From positions 372,001 to 436,000 of the forward strand of contig NC_041781.1 in assembly GCF_900090045.1 (NCBI RefSeq): a stretch of DNA of 64,000 nucleotides, written 5' to 3'. A model generated the notes under the pieces. It had not been told where the DNA came from, did not search any database, and saw only the letters and a list, made by a program, of their open reading frames with translations. A program made the translations under genes and the position numbers. Of the stretch, positions 17,759-28,504 are shown piece by piece. Source of the DNA: Plasmodium malariae (Eukaryota > Apicomplexa > Aconoidasida > Haemosporida > Plasmodiidae). Every line of letters starts with the position of its first letter. Position 1 is the first letter of the stretch.

Positions 17759-20700
17759 TTACAATTTCAAAGACAAGGAAGACAAAATGACAATAATTGA
17801 ACTACAGAACATTAGGAATGTAAAAAGAAAAGGTGACAACACGTAATTTAGTGCATAAAAAGCACCACTTGCCAATAAAATGAAAAAGATGTTGATAAAG
17901 AAGGAAAATAAAAAATTAAATTTTATTACTAGCAAGGTTTTTCTACTAATTTCAAATAATTTCATTATAACACTTATATTATTATCTACAATACAAGCAT
18001 CAGCGTTGTCCATCACAACGTTTGATCTTGTACTTAATGACAACCCCAGGTCCGCATTCTTCAAAGCAAAGCAATCATTTATACCGTCTCCAATCATGCA
18101 CACTTTTCCTGTTGGAAAAAAGGGGGTGATATAAAACACGTCAAATGTTGTTATGTTTGCATGGATGCATATATTTATATATATAATATAACGTCATTTC
18201 CAACTGAACATATAAATGCCGCAAGTAAGAATAGACAAATATAGCGAACAAAACGAAATGATGATGGCATAAATTAATATCAAGAAAAGAAATAAACATT
18301 TTTAAAATAATACGTATCTCCATTTACCATCATTCAGGGACTGTATTTTCTTCACAAAATGAACCTTCTCCATGGGAAGGGTATTTGAAGAGACGTTTTT
18401 CTTGGGTATTCCCAAAATTTTGGAGATATAAATAGCATTCATGTAATTATCCCCTGTACATACATAAACCTTTTTGCTTTCTTTTTTTAAGTATTGAATT
18501 AAACCAAACACTTCGGGCTTTATGTCATCCACTAGAGTAAAAAAACCAACTATTATTCCCTCTATGGACATAAAAATAATATTATTGCTTTCATTCTTTT
18601 TACTATTTGAATAGTTATATAAAAATTGATATGTTTTATGAACATTACAATCACAAGAATATATATGTGCCTCCAGATTATTTATGTTTAATTTTTCTTC
18701 AATTACTTCTCTCTTACTACAATAAGCATTTTTATATTTTGTGTAACAAAAAAATAACGTACCAATGGTTACTGATAAATCATTTATTATACCAATAATT
18801 CCTTGGTTTTTTTCATTTTTTAAATTATGAACTTCAAATGTTTCATTTATGCAAAAATTATTATTTATATAAGTATTTATAGACTGAGCATATAAATGAT
18901 TACTATATTTTTCTATATTTAAACTTAAGCTTAAAAATAAGTATAGCATATTACTTAGTTTTTCCTTAATATCACCATCTTTATCATCAAAAGGAGCATT
19001 ATTTGTAAAATGCGCATTTTCATGTGGTTTTCCATTATTTAAATTATTTTGTACCTTTTTCAGAGCACCATATTTATCATACATACTTGTTAGATCTTCC
19101 CTATTAAAATAATTATTTCCATAAACATTTGAGCAATCATTTTCACTACTGATTTCACTACTAGTTTCACTAGTATATGAATCATCGATTAAGGATAAGT
19201 TCACATCCGCATTATTTATGAAATATTCCTTCAGTGAGCTATCTGATATTTTGTCATATTTATTTTTTTTCCTTTTATTATTAATAAATGAAACGATACG
19301 ATTAAAAACGGATTTATTCCTATCATTTATAATATTTTTTCCCTCTTTCAAATTTCTTCGATTATCTTTTTCTTCTTTTTTCATTACTGAATTTCTTATT
19401 TCGATTTTGTAATAATCCTTTTGAGTTGTAAAAGAATAAAAAGTAACATTTTTACCTGAACAGTGCAGACTTTCTACAAAATTCAATGTTACATTACTTT
19501 TATTTTGTTTTTTTATTCTTTTTCTTCTTTTTCCTGCTTCGTCTACAGTACCTTCTTTGAAGTTTCGCTCACTGGAAAAGTCGCCTTTGTTTTTCTCTTC
19601 ATATATGTTTCCAATATGTTCACCACCCATGTGTTCATACATTCCATTGTAAGAACTCCGATCGCTTAATCCGTCTAAGAAACCGCTGTTACTACCCAAA
19701 GTGTTTGACCTTCCCTTGTGCTGAAGATTAAAAATCTTAAAATTATTCCTGGAATCCAAACCACTTTCCAAATCGCTGACCGTATTATAATTATCGAAAT
19801 TAATTGATAAATTATTAACAGAATTATTCTTTAACAACTGATCGATAAAAAGATCCAAATTGTTAGAAATATATATTTTATTTACCACCGGTTTTCCAAC
19901 TGTTAATGTGCCCGTTTTATCAAAAATAAAATGATTACATTCCAAAAAAATTTCGAAAATATTTATATTTTTTATAATAATACCAATGTTACTACATATG
20001 TAAGAACTGATTGCTATGGACAAGGGGCTAGCTAATCCTACTGCACATGGACAAGCAACACACAAAATAGACAAAGAAAAATGAATTGAAAAAAATATAC
20101 ATGATAAAAATTTGTTTAATTTAAAATAGGCATTTCTTTTTATATTAACATAGTCAAAATATGTTAAATAGAACCATATTAAAAATACTATAATACACAA
20201 TATAATTATAGATGGTATAAATATGCTCGCAATCTTATCTGCATATAACTGCAGATTAGTTTTCTTGCAATTTACTTCATCTAAAGTTTTCTTAATATAC
20301 TCAATATAATTTCCTTTTGATATATCCTTAATATATAACATAATTATTCCTCCAACACATTTAGATCCAGCATATATTTTATCACCCTTATATTTTTTAA
20401 TAGCTTTCTTTTCACCACTTATCATACTTTCGTCCAAATAAGAAACTTCATCATTCACTTTAATACCGTCAATTAATAATGTTGCTCCTTCATAAAATAT
20501 TAAAATATCATGCTTCTGCACAAATTGCACAGGATAACTAAGTATTCTAAAATCGTTTAAATTAATTTTTTTATCTTCTACAAATATTTTATTTATATCA
20601 ATCTCTTTGCCACTATGTGAAAAGCTGTTCAGGAGGAATCCCTTTTGATCATCGTCCCCAATTTCGTAACTGGAAAAATTGCTTTTGTTTTCACCGCATT

Positions 20701-23700
20701 TGATCAATGTATTACTTTCACTTCGAGAATTGTTGTCATTATGAATGTTACTTCGAATTTCATTACCTATTTCATTACGGACTTCATTACACCTATCTTC
20801 ATGGATATTGTCAATATTATGGTTTTTATGGACCTCCTCCTCCTTAGTCTCTCCATTTCCCACGTTCGAGTTAATAAAGTTACTTGCTTGTTCCTTCATA
20901 TTTTTATTATCTTGTGTCTTCTCAGTTTTCTTTTCTAAAATATAAACATGTTTTGTTGTTCTTTCATACAAATCCTCAATCTTCTTTTTTGTAAAACTTA
21001 CTAAAAAATTCTCAATTTCAAAACCAAATTTCATAATGCATATTAGTAAAGCGGAAGAATCAAAATATAATGGTATTCCATCTAGGTCTATGGAAAATAG
21101 TAAGCAGAATAATAAAAGAAACAAAGAGTAAAAATAAGAAAAAGATGAACTAATAGATATTAATACATTCATATTAATAATGTTATTCTTTAAACTTCTG
21201 TAACCATTCAAAATAAAACTAAAACCAAAATATATATAAACAATGGAACTTAAAAGAAATATTAAAAATAATCTTAACGGTAATGTCCCTAATATTTTCG
21301 AATCTAATGAAGATTTGTAAGAAGATACAATTAACCTATATACGGGATTATTAACAAACAATTTTACAATTTTACAAAATAAAGTTTTTCTTATTTTCTC
21401 CTCTGAGTCATATTTCAAATTCGTATAACTCATCAGTTTATATTTTCCTTCCTTAAATTTATTTTCACTTCTTTCCTTTTTATCTATATTTTCTTCCCTT
21501 TTTTCCTTTTTGTAATTATTAGTGTCCTTTTTCGAGGGTACACATTTCTTCATATTAGTACATCTGAGTTTTAATTTCTCTGAATTGTTCAAGTGGTATA
21601 ATATATTCGAAATATCCAAATAATTATCATCCCTTCTGAAATCGTACAAAAAATCTACTTCCTCCACTTCGGGTTTTTTTTTTTTCTCTGTGTCTTTAAA
21701 GTTTGCAGAAACCTTATAAAAATAATTTGAATTCAGTATAGCTTTCATAGAACCGTAAGTTTTTTCAGCCTTTACCTTTTCTATGTTCACATCCTCTACT
21801 ATGATACCTTCCTCTTTTATATCCTTTCCTTTTGTGTTTTTTTTCTCCTCTTTGTTATTCTTAAAATTTTTTATCTCCACATCCTCCTCTTTTTCACCAT
21901 GGCCTTTGGTAAGTTTTCCCTTCACTTTTTTCTCCTTAAAATTTTTTACACTTTCATCTTCCGTTTTGACACCTTCCTTTTTTGCATCCTTTCCTTTGGT
22001 AATTTTTTTCTCCACTTTGTTACTCTTAATATTTTCCACATTTTCTATATTTTCCTCGTTTTTATCTCCCTCCTTTGTATCCTTGCCTTTGGTAATTTTT
22101 TTTTCCTCATTGTTATTCTTAAAATTGTATATGTTCTCATTTTCCGCTTTTTTATCCCCCTCTTTTGTATCCTTCCCTTTTGTAGGTTTTTCCTCCATTT
22201 TGTTCTTAAAATTTTCTATCTCCTCATGCTCCACCATTTCGCTATTATTCTTCGTATGTTTTTCACCCTTTTTGAATTCCTTAAAATGCTGAACTTCCTC
22301 ATTTTTTGATATTGCATCGTCATTTTTCGTACTTTTACCCATAACATTTCCTGCTTTAATATCCTTCTCTTCCGGTATTTTTTCCTTTCTTTTTTTTTCC
22401 TTAAAATGATCAACTTCCTCATTTTTTGCCTTTACGTATCTACCCTTTACTTCTTCTCCCGTCATACATTTTTCCTTCACATTTTTTTTTGGGAATTGCT
22501 TCACCTCTGTAGTATCTGAGGAACTACTTGCAGAATGGTCGCTTCCTTTGTCTTTCTTAAATTGTGATTCATACTCATCATAACTATTACAAATACTAAA
22601 CTTGTCAGATATATTGCAATTATTTTGATCAGCAGATATCCATTTATTTTTAGTAGTATGCTTGCATGGGCTTTTTTTCTCATTTATGTGCATTTTTCCC
22701 TCTGTATTACTGTGATAGCCATTTGAAGTAGCAATTCCCCCTTTCTCAGCATCGTGCCTAGGTAACTTCTCTTGATAAACATCATTTATCATACCTTCCC
22801 TCTTTTCATTATCTGAATTTACAACGTAATGAGCAATAAGACTTTCTTCATCTAAATAAGCGCTTCTTACATTCGGTTGCATAGAGCTACTATCCTTTCT
22901 AACTTTGTTATGATAAAATAAATCATTTTTTTCTCTTTTTGCATTTACTAATTTATATGTCATCAAATAATTCTTGTAATTTCCATAAGAGTAAAAGCCG
23001 TTCATATATCCCATATTCATCTGACAGTTATTGAGTATAATTATAAGTATACAGAAAAAAAAACAACAAAATAATTCTATTAACTTATATGAATTACTCG
23101 TTTCATTATATTTTGTACTTCTGAAATATTTTTCTTTGTCTTCATCATAATATGCATCAATATTTTTTTTCTTTTTTAAAAATTCTAATATAAACCTTAT
23201 TCCGATTATTTCAGGGTCATATAAAATATAAATATACTCTTTCTTAATATCATATTCAACATTTTTAATTCCTTTTACATTTTTTAATAATTCATAAGAT
23301 TTAATTACATCTTCTCTAAAAACATATAATGTTATATCAAATAGATTACACTTGTTATCACTATCATCATCTTTATATAGATCAATTAAATCGTTGTTAA
23401 AACCACAATTTTTTACTTCCGTCATAATATTATTTACAAAACTTTTTATATTGACACTGATTAAATTATTTTCTGATGTATTTATTTTTAACTTAATTTT
23501 GCTTTCAGTAGCAAAGCTATTACCATCTATAATTAAATTTTTACCCTTTAAAAAACTTATAATTTTATTTCCACAACTATCACATGTCATGTTATATATT
23601 CTCAGTTCACATATATATATTTTTTCTTTGTTCCTACTCCTATAATTTTCATACGCCTGGAAAATATTACCATTTCTTATATGAGAAGGTTGCTTCTTAC

Positions 23701-24646
23701 CATTTTCTAAAACTTTATCATCACTTAATAAACTACTTTTATCTATATTGGAATCATCGTAATTTGCATACATATAATTCTTTTTACATTTCTTCTTTTT
23801 TCTTGTTATGTCATTAAATAAATCTAAAACACTAAATCTTCTATTTTTTGTGTTCTCTTCATCAGTCCCAAATTTAATGCTCCGTTCCGTGGAGTACGTT
23901 ACGGAGCCAACTACCTCTAAACTTTCGCTTCCATTCTCAGATCCTTGTGCATAATTGGAGTCACCTCTACTTTGTTCACTATTGTAGTAATTTCTTGTAT
24001 AATTCTGACCAAGGGAGTAGTCTCTAAATTTATTTGTTTCCCCGTTTAAGTGTCCATTTATCTCATTCCCTTTGGTATGGCATCCTGAACGACAATTTTC
24101 ATTTACTCTTTTTCTGTAAAATTCGTCATACTCTTCACCTTCTTCATCTTCTTCGGTGTAATTATTCGTATAACCATTATCATCATTGTCTTCTCTGAAG
24201 ATACCATTTGCATGTCTTACGTTACTGTAATGTTTTCCACTATTCGCATCAGTATTCTTAAGATTTTCTAAGCTACCATAATTACCCTCTTCATACATGT
24301 TTGTACTCAATAGTTCTTGGCTACTTGTCTTATTAAACATTTTCTTCTTTCCTTTCTTATTATTTAAATGAAAAATATACATAGTTACATGATCGTCATT
24401 TCTACTAAGGAATCGTCTATACGTTTCAGGATCTACATTTTTTTTATCTTCCTGAAAATAACCATTAATATCAAAATTGTCTATAGCTTTTATTATGTCA
24501 GATGAACCGATAACACTATAATCATAAGAAATAATTACAACTTCTTCATTAAAAGCAATATTTTTTATTCCCTTTACATTTAACTCATTTATCTTTTCCT
24601 TCACATTCTCGCTAACATAGAAAAGTAATAATTTACCTAGAGCCAT
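17759..24646 (-). CDS. CuTP: Copper-transporting P1B-type ATPase
   Basis: Membrane pump exporting Cu(I) from the cytosol with ATP hydrolysis. Exon 1 is 24646-18328 and exon 2 is 18108-17759, phase 1 (AATGATG|gtaaat ... ccaacag|GAAAAG), giving 2222 residues. Residues 1-65 resemble a heavy-metal-associated fold without CxxC; a second such domain has MTCDSCG (Cys355/Cys358); a third at about 425-500 again lacks CxxC. Membrane segments follow, the first near 525 and the others after about 1130. The actuator loop has SYLDESMISGEKKA, the transport site is CPC (1532-1534), the phosphorylation motif is DKTGTLT (Asp1576), and exon 2 carries GDGIND (2113-2118) and the last two helices. The nucleotide-binding domain has SNHLYAQSI where SEHPLA is usual. 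Two long disordered insertions (about 560-1060 and within the nucleotide domain) explain the size. The stop may be TAA at 17759, or a terminal exon 17640-17622 may be used (see findings). Start context AACAATGG. Confidence 0.9.
21779..22430 (-). repeat. Degenerate approximately 30-residue repeats in copper ATPase
   Basis: Within the disordered insertion (about residues 739-956) some seven to eight degenerate units follow each other. Each has a hydrophobic-Asn-Phe-Lys start (NFKNK, NFKNNN, NIKSNK, NFKEKK, NFKNNK), then a Glu/Lys block, then a TKGKDTKEGDK-like core. The units are charged, presumably cytosolic, and unlike any part of the ATPase core. Confidence 0.8.
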
Positions 24647-26131
24647 TGTTTAAACGGATGCACATACATATATACATATAAACACGAGCGCAAATATACA
24701 TACGCACATACATATCTATACACAGAGCATGCATACACACATCCATATATGCCTTATGTTAATAAAGGAAATGAAAAAATAATGATATTTTACAATTAAT
24801 TATATAAAAATTATGAATTAAGTTTACTTCCTAAAATTAAATTTATGAACAAGTTTGATAAGCCTTTTAAAACGCTGTTTCTGACACATACACACGTTTG
24901 TATATATATATACATACATATATATAAACACACACACGCATATGTATCTATTTATACGTACACAGTATGGATAAACAACCTCTAATATAATACTTTTACA
25001 ATAAATATTGGCATGGCTTGCGTGCTCAAACAATATAATTCAAAATAAAAAAAATTAAATAATATAAAATAAAATAACATATAACGATATATGAAACTTA
25101 AAAACTTAAAGGCTTCTTAAAACGTAATGAACTTTTAAGATTTTTAAAAATATTGTTAAATGTATATCTCCTTAAAAGGATTTACAAAGATGATAAATAT
25201 AAAGAATTATTCTAACTTCAATAAAATAAAAAAGAATGTAATATAAAAATAGAAATTAAAAATATATGTATAGTATCTATCTTACTATGTGTTAAATAAT
25301 ATTTTACTTATTCCTAAGATGGGAAAACAAAAATTACATGATTATAATAAACATTTTAAAAAAAGTACGCAGAAGTAAATATGGAAAACATAAAGTAAAA
25401 AAAAATAAAAAAAAACAGAAAAGCAGAGTATATATGCGAAGATAAAGTAAAATATACGAATAGTGAAGAAGAAAAAGAACTTATATGAAAAAGCAGATTC
25501 AGAAATGAATACACACTTTAAAAAAAATAAAGAAAGAAAGAAAAAGTTCCTTCGATATGAGGAAGAGTTATTTTTTTCAATTAAATAAAGGCATATTTAT
25601 AAATGCTAAAGTATAATTTTAATGTATATGCATTCTATTTTATGCAAGTTCCTAACTATAATTTTTTTTTCTTTTTTTTTTAAATTAGAACTACACATTT
25701 TTAAAAATATTTTTTTTTCATTCGTAAATCATAAAAAAAATATTGAGCTAAAATGGGACTAAATTTTTTATTTTTTTAAATCGAATGTGATATATATATA
25801 TATTCCCATTTACTTGAAACCCTAAAAAGAATACACTCCATTTGTCAAAGGTATAAAATTTTTTTCTTAAAGGAAAATATACTTTATGTTACGTTAAGTT
25901 AAAAGGAGTGAAAAAAATTATAATTCCGTTTTTAAGCTCAACCATATATATTTAGTATAATATAAAAATACATTATAAAGTAAAAATAGTACCATCTAAA
26001 TAATATATATATGTAGCACACCAGTTCAATATTGTGAATTTAGACATATCGGAATATGCTGCTATGAGAAAAATAAACGAGACCAAACATATGCTTATAT
26101 ATTTACGTAATATATAAACATATATACATAT

Positions 26132-26176
<45 letters not shown>

Positions 26177-26322
26177 CACACAAGAAAAATCCTGAAAATG
26201 TTTAAATAATGATGTACACGTAAACCCACCCACCCTCAAGAAAAGGGAATAATTCTGTGTAGTGAAAATTTATTCTATTATTCCTTTCCCATCTCATTAC
26301 TGTTCTCATTTTCACAACCTTA
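24647..26322. other. Intergenic upstream of copper ATPase / downstream of thioredoxin-like gene
   Basis: About 1.7 kb between two minus-strand genes: promoter of the copper ATPase on the left and 3' region of the thioredoxin-like gene on the right. A GCATGCA motif lies at about 24728, some 80 bases upstream of the ATPase ATG. TA/CATA microsatellites occur at about 26117-26170. A G-rich, telomere-like stretch (26221-26240, minus strand) and a coding-like patch (25970-26056, minus) are described in findings. Confidence 0.55.
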
Positions 26323-27147
26323 CTAGTAGGTGTTCCAGTTTTCCTTATGAATATTTTGATTATCAATATCTATGTACTTTGTATTCAAATAATTGCTCTG
26401 TTTTTTTAATGTGTAAATAAACTTGTTGTTATAAGAATGAAAAGTATCAATGCTTTGCTGTATATTACTAAGGAACTCATTTAAGTAGTTTTCATCTATA
26501 GGACTTTCATAATTAATTTCTATTTTTTTCCTAAATATATGATTTTTATATATTAAACATATGCAAGGTACATACGTTATATCACAGTTGTACGAGCACT
26601 GTGGGCATACATTAACATCTAGAAAAAAAAATTGCAACTTTTTATTTTTTTCAATAATACTTTTAAACTTTTCAAAAAATATAATACTAATATTGTTTTC
26701 ATAACTACCAAAATATAACACCTGTAAATCGTTAGAAGTAATTATATTTTTAGAATTATTTTCATTAGTTTCCCCTTCGGAAATTGTACCCAAATTGTTT
26801 TTTTGTTCTTCTACAGCCTGTTTATGACATAACTCTCCTAGTACATTTTGATCATTGCTTGTTGTTCTACTCTCTTTTAATTTATTTTGTATTTTTGAAT
26901 AATCTGTGAAGTATTCATTTTTTATAACTAAATTGAAATATTCATCATAGTTATTTATTACCTTCAAATTATGATAATATATATCATTTAGTTTGTACAC
27001 GTTATAAATATACGTGTTATCAATTTTCATACAATCATTTTTAACTGTGTTAAAGTGTTTGGAAAATACTACATTCAAGTACTTCGTCCTGCTGCTGTTA
27101 AACTTTAATAATCTACTCAATTTTAATGTTTTAATCATCTTAAACAT
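26323..27147 (-). CDS. Conserved Plasmodium protein with thioredoxin-like fold, possibly mitochondrial
   Basis: Single-exon protein of 274 residues. The N-terminus (MFKMIKTLKLSRLLKFNSSR) is basic, lacks acidic residues and is rich in Leu/Ser, as in mitochondrial presequences. Residues about 140-225 look like a thioredoxin fold: strand LQVLYFGSY, helix FFEKFKSIIEKNKKLQ, strand FFFLDVNVCPQCSYNCDI, and YVPCICLIYKN. The last parallels the DvdecpelaqeygItsvPTfvff region of thioredoxins, including the cis-Pro preceded by Val. The usual CxxC active site after the first strand is missing (GSYENN instead); instead there are four Cys nearby (CPQCSYNC...PC). It is therefore probably not a classical disulfide reductase. 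No specific function can be given. The gene sits between the copper ATPase and the nucleoporin, the position of PF3D7_0905000 in P. falciparum. Confidence 0.7.
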   Translation of the reverse strand: MFKMIKTLKLSRLLKFNSSRTKYLNVVFSKHFNTVKNDCMKIDNTYIYNVYKLNDIYYHNLKVINNYDEYFNLVIKNEYFTDYSKIQNKLKESRTTSNDQNVLGELCHKQAVEEQKNNLGTISEGETNENNSKNIITSNDLQVLYFGSYENNISIIFFEKFKSIIEKNKKLQFFFLDVNVCPQCSYNCDITYVPCICLIYKNHIFRKKIEINYESPIDENYLNEFLSNIQQSIDTFHSYNNKFIYTLKKQSNYLNTKYIDIDNQNIHKENWNTY

Positions 27148-28504
27148 TTCTTTTTATACTTAATAGTCATAATAAAAAAAGAAAAAAATGCTTTTCAATT
27201 TTTTAGTGGGGAAACAATGCACAAATGCTTCATACAATTCTCTTCAAGAAAAAGGCAGGTTCTTGTTTTTATTTTCCACAAGCATATATACACATATATG
27301 TTGCAATAAAAAAAAAACAAATTTGTAATGTGCAATATTTTTAAATTTTTCGCGAAATATGGAATTAATGTAATAACGGAAATACTGAAATATAAAGCGT
27401 AGTCTTTTTATTTAAAAAAAAAAAGAATACCCCAAAAACATTCCTCATACCATTTTATATTTAATATATAAATTGTTCACGTATTACGAAAAAAAAAATT
27501 CATATATATAATTTAGAAATGAATAATATAATACACGATTAACGTTAATGCTTATTCATATTTACATAGATTACATTTATTTTTTATATCAATTTATTCT
27601 CATTACTTTTCAACATATAAGTTTCTGCAACAAAAAAATATAATATTTAACTTCACCGTCATCATAAGCTAGCGTTCATTTTATTTTGTTGTATGTTGCT
27701 TTATTTTGTTATATTTCATTTTATTTTGTTATATTTCATTTTATTTTGTTATATTTCATTTTATTTTGTTATATTTCATTTTATTTTGTTTTATTTTATT
27801 GTATTTTTTGTCATAAGATAAAAAATTTGAGAAGTTTTTCATCCGGGCAGGATCTCGCTTTAAGAGCTTTTATTTTATTTTATCTCTACATTTATATAAT
27901 TTTATTTTTACTTTATTTCTTCATTTTTCTTAAGATTTTCTATTCACACATTAATATATTAGTGTATTTGTAACTAATATTGGTGCCTTAATTTTATGCT
28001 ACCACGAAAATGTGTGTTTTTCAAACTAAAATTGTTAAAACGAGTATTTAAAAATTAACTCATTTTTTATATCAAGTAACACATATATTAATTTTATGTT
28101 TGTACATGTTTTCATTTTATTTAAAATAAAAAAAAAAAAAAAAAAAAGGAAAACAAAATTAATATTATTAACATAAAAGTATAAAAGTAAACAAAACTAT
28201 GTATCTATATATTTATGCCAATATTTTTATTTTATATACTCAGTTTATAAATGGATGGCCATATAAGCAAAACAAATTGTTTTCCATGTATGTTTGCACA
28301 TATATATAAGTACATATATATACCGTATGTGTGCTTTTCAAATGACAATTAAATACTCTTCAGTTTTCCGCTTGTTCACTTTGACAACTTATTTACTATA
28401 TAATACTTTTATTTTTACTCGTTTATGCTTGTACATAGCTAACGAGATTAAAAAAGGGTATAAATGAGCCAAAAAACTAAACAAAATTTAGGTACGATTT
28501 TTTT
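27148..28504. other. Intergenic between thioredoxin-like gene and nucleoporin 3' end
   Basis: Promoter of the thioredoxin-like gene plus 3' region of the nucleoporin, both on the minus strand. Includes a 20-bp tandem array (27681-27800) and, just beyond it, a small GC-richer patch with hairpin potential (27838-27870). Poly-A at 28128-28147. No supported protein-coding ORF. Confidence 0.55.
27681..27800. repeat. 20-bp tandem array
   Basis: Four exact consecutive copies of ttattttgttatatttcatt occupy 27701-27780, flanked by degenerate copies at 27681-27700 and 27781-27800. All ORFs through this block are repeat-derived. Confidence 0.95.

Noticed and set aside
20645..22309. Plus-strand ORFs opposite the copper ATPase (up to 169 residues)
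   Set aside because: Antisense shadows of Lys/Glu-rich codons giving Phe/Ser/Leu-rich peptides; the minus strand carries the conserved ATPase frame.
25812..25832. ttgaaaccctaaa as a possible telomerase RNA template
   Set aside because: A template needs about one and a half repeats of the complement of GGGTTTA/GGGTTCA; only one partial unit with wrong spacing is present and no further telomerase RNA feature is visible.
26323..26345. Additional 3' exon of the thioredoxin-like gene via the gtaagg after its stop
   Set aside because: Two of the nearest acceptors recreate an immediate stop and the third adds only a few non-conserved residues; the simple stop is preferred.
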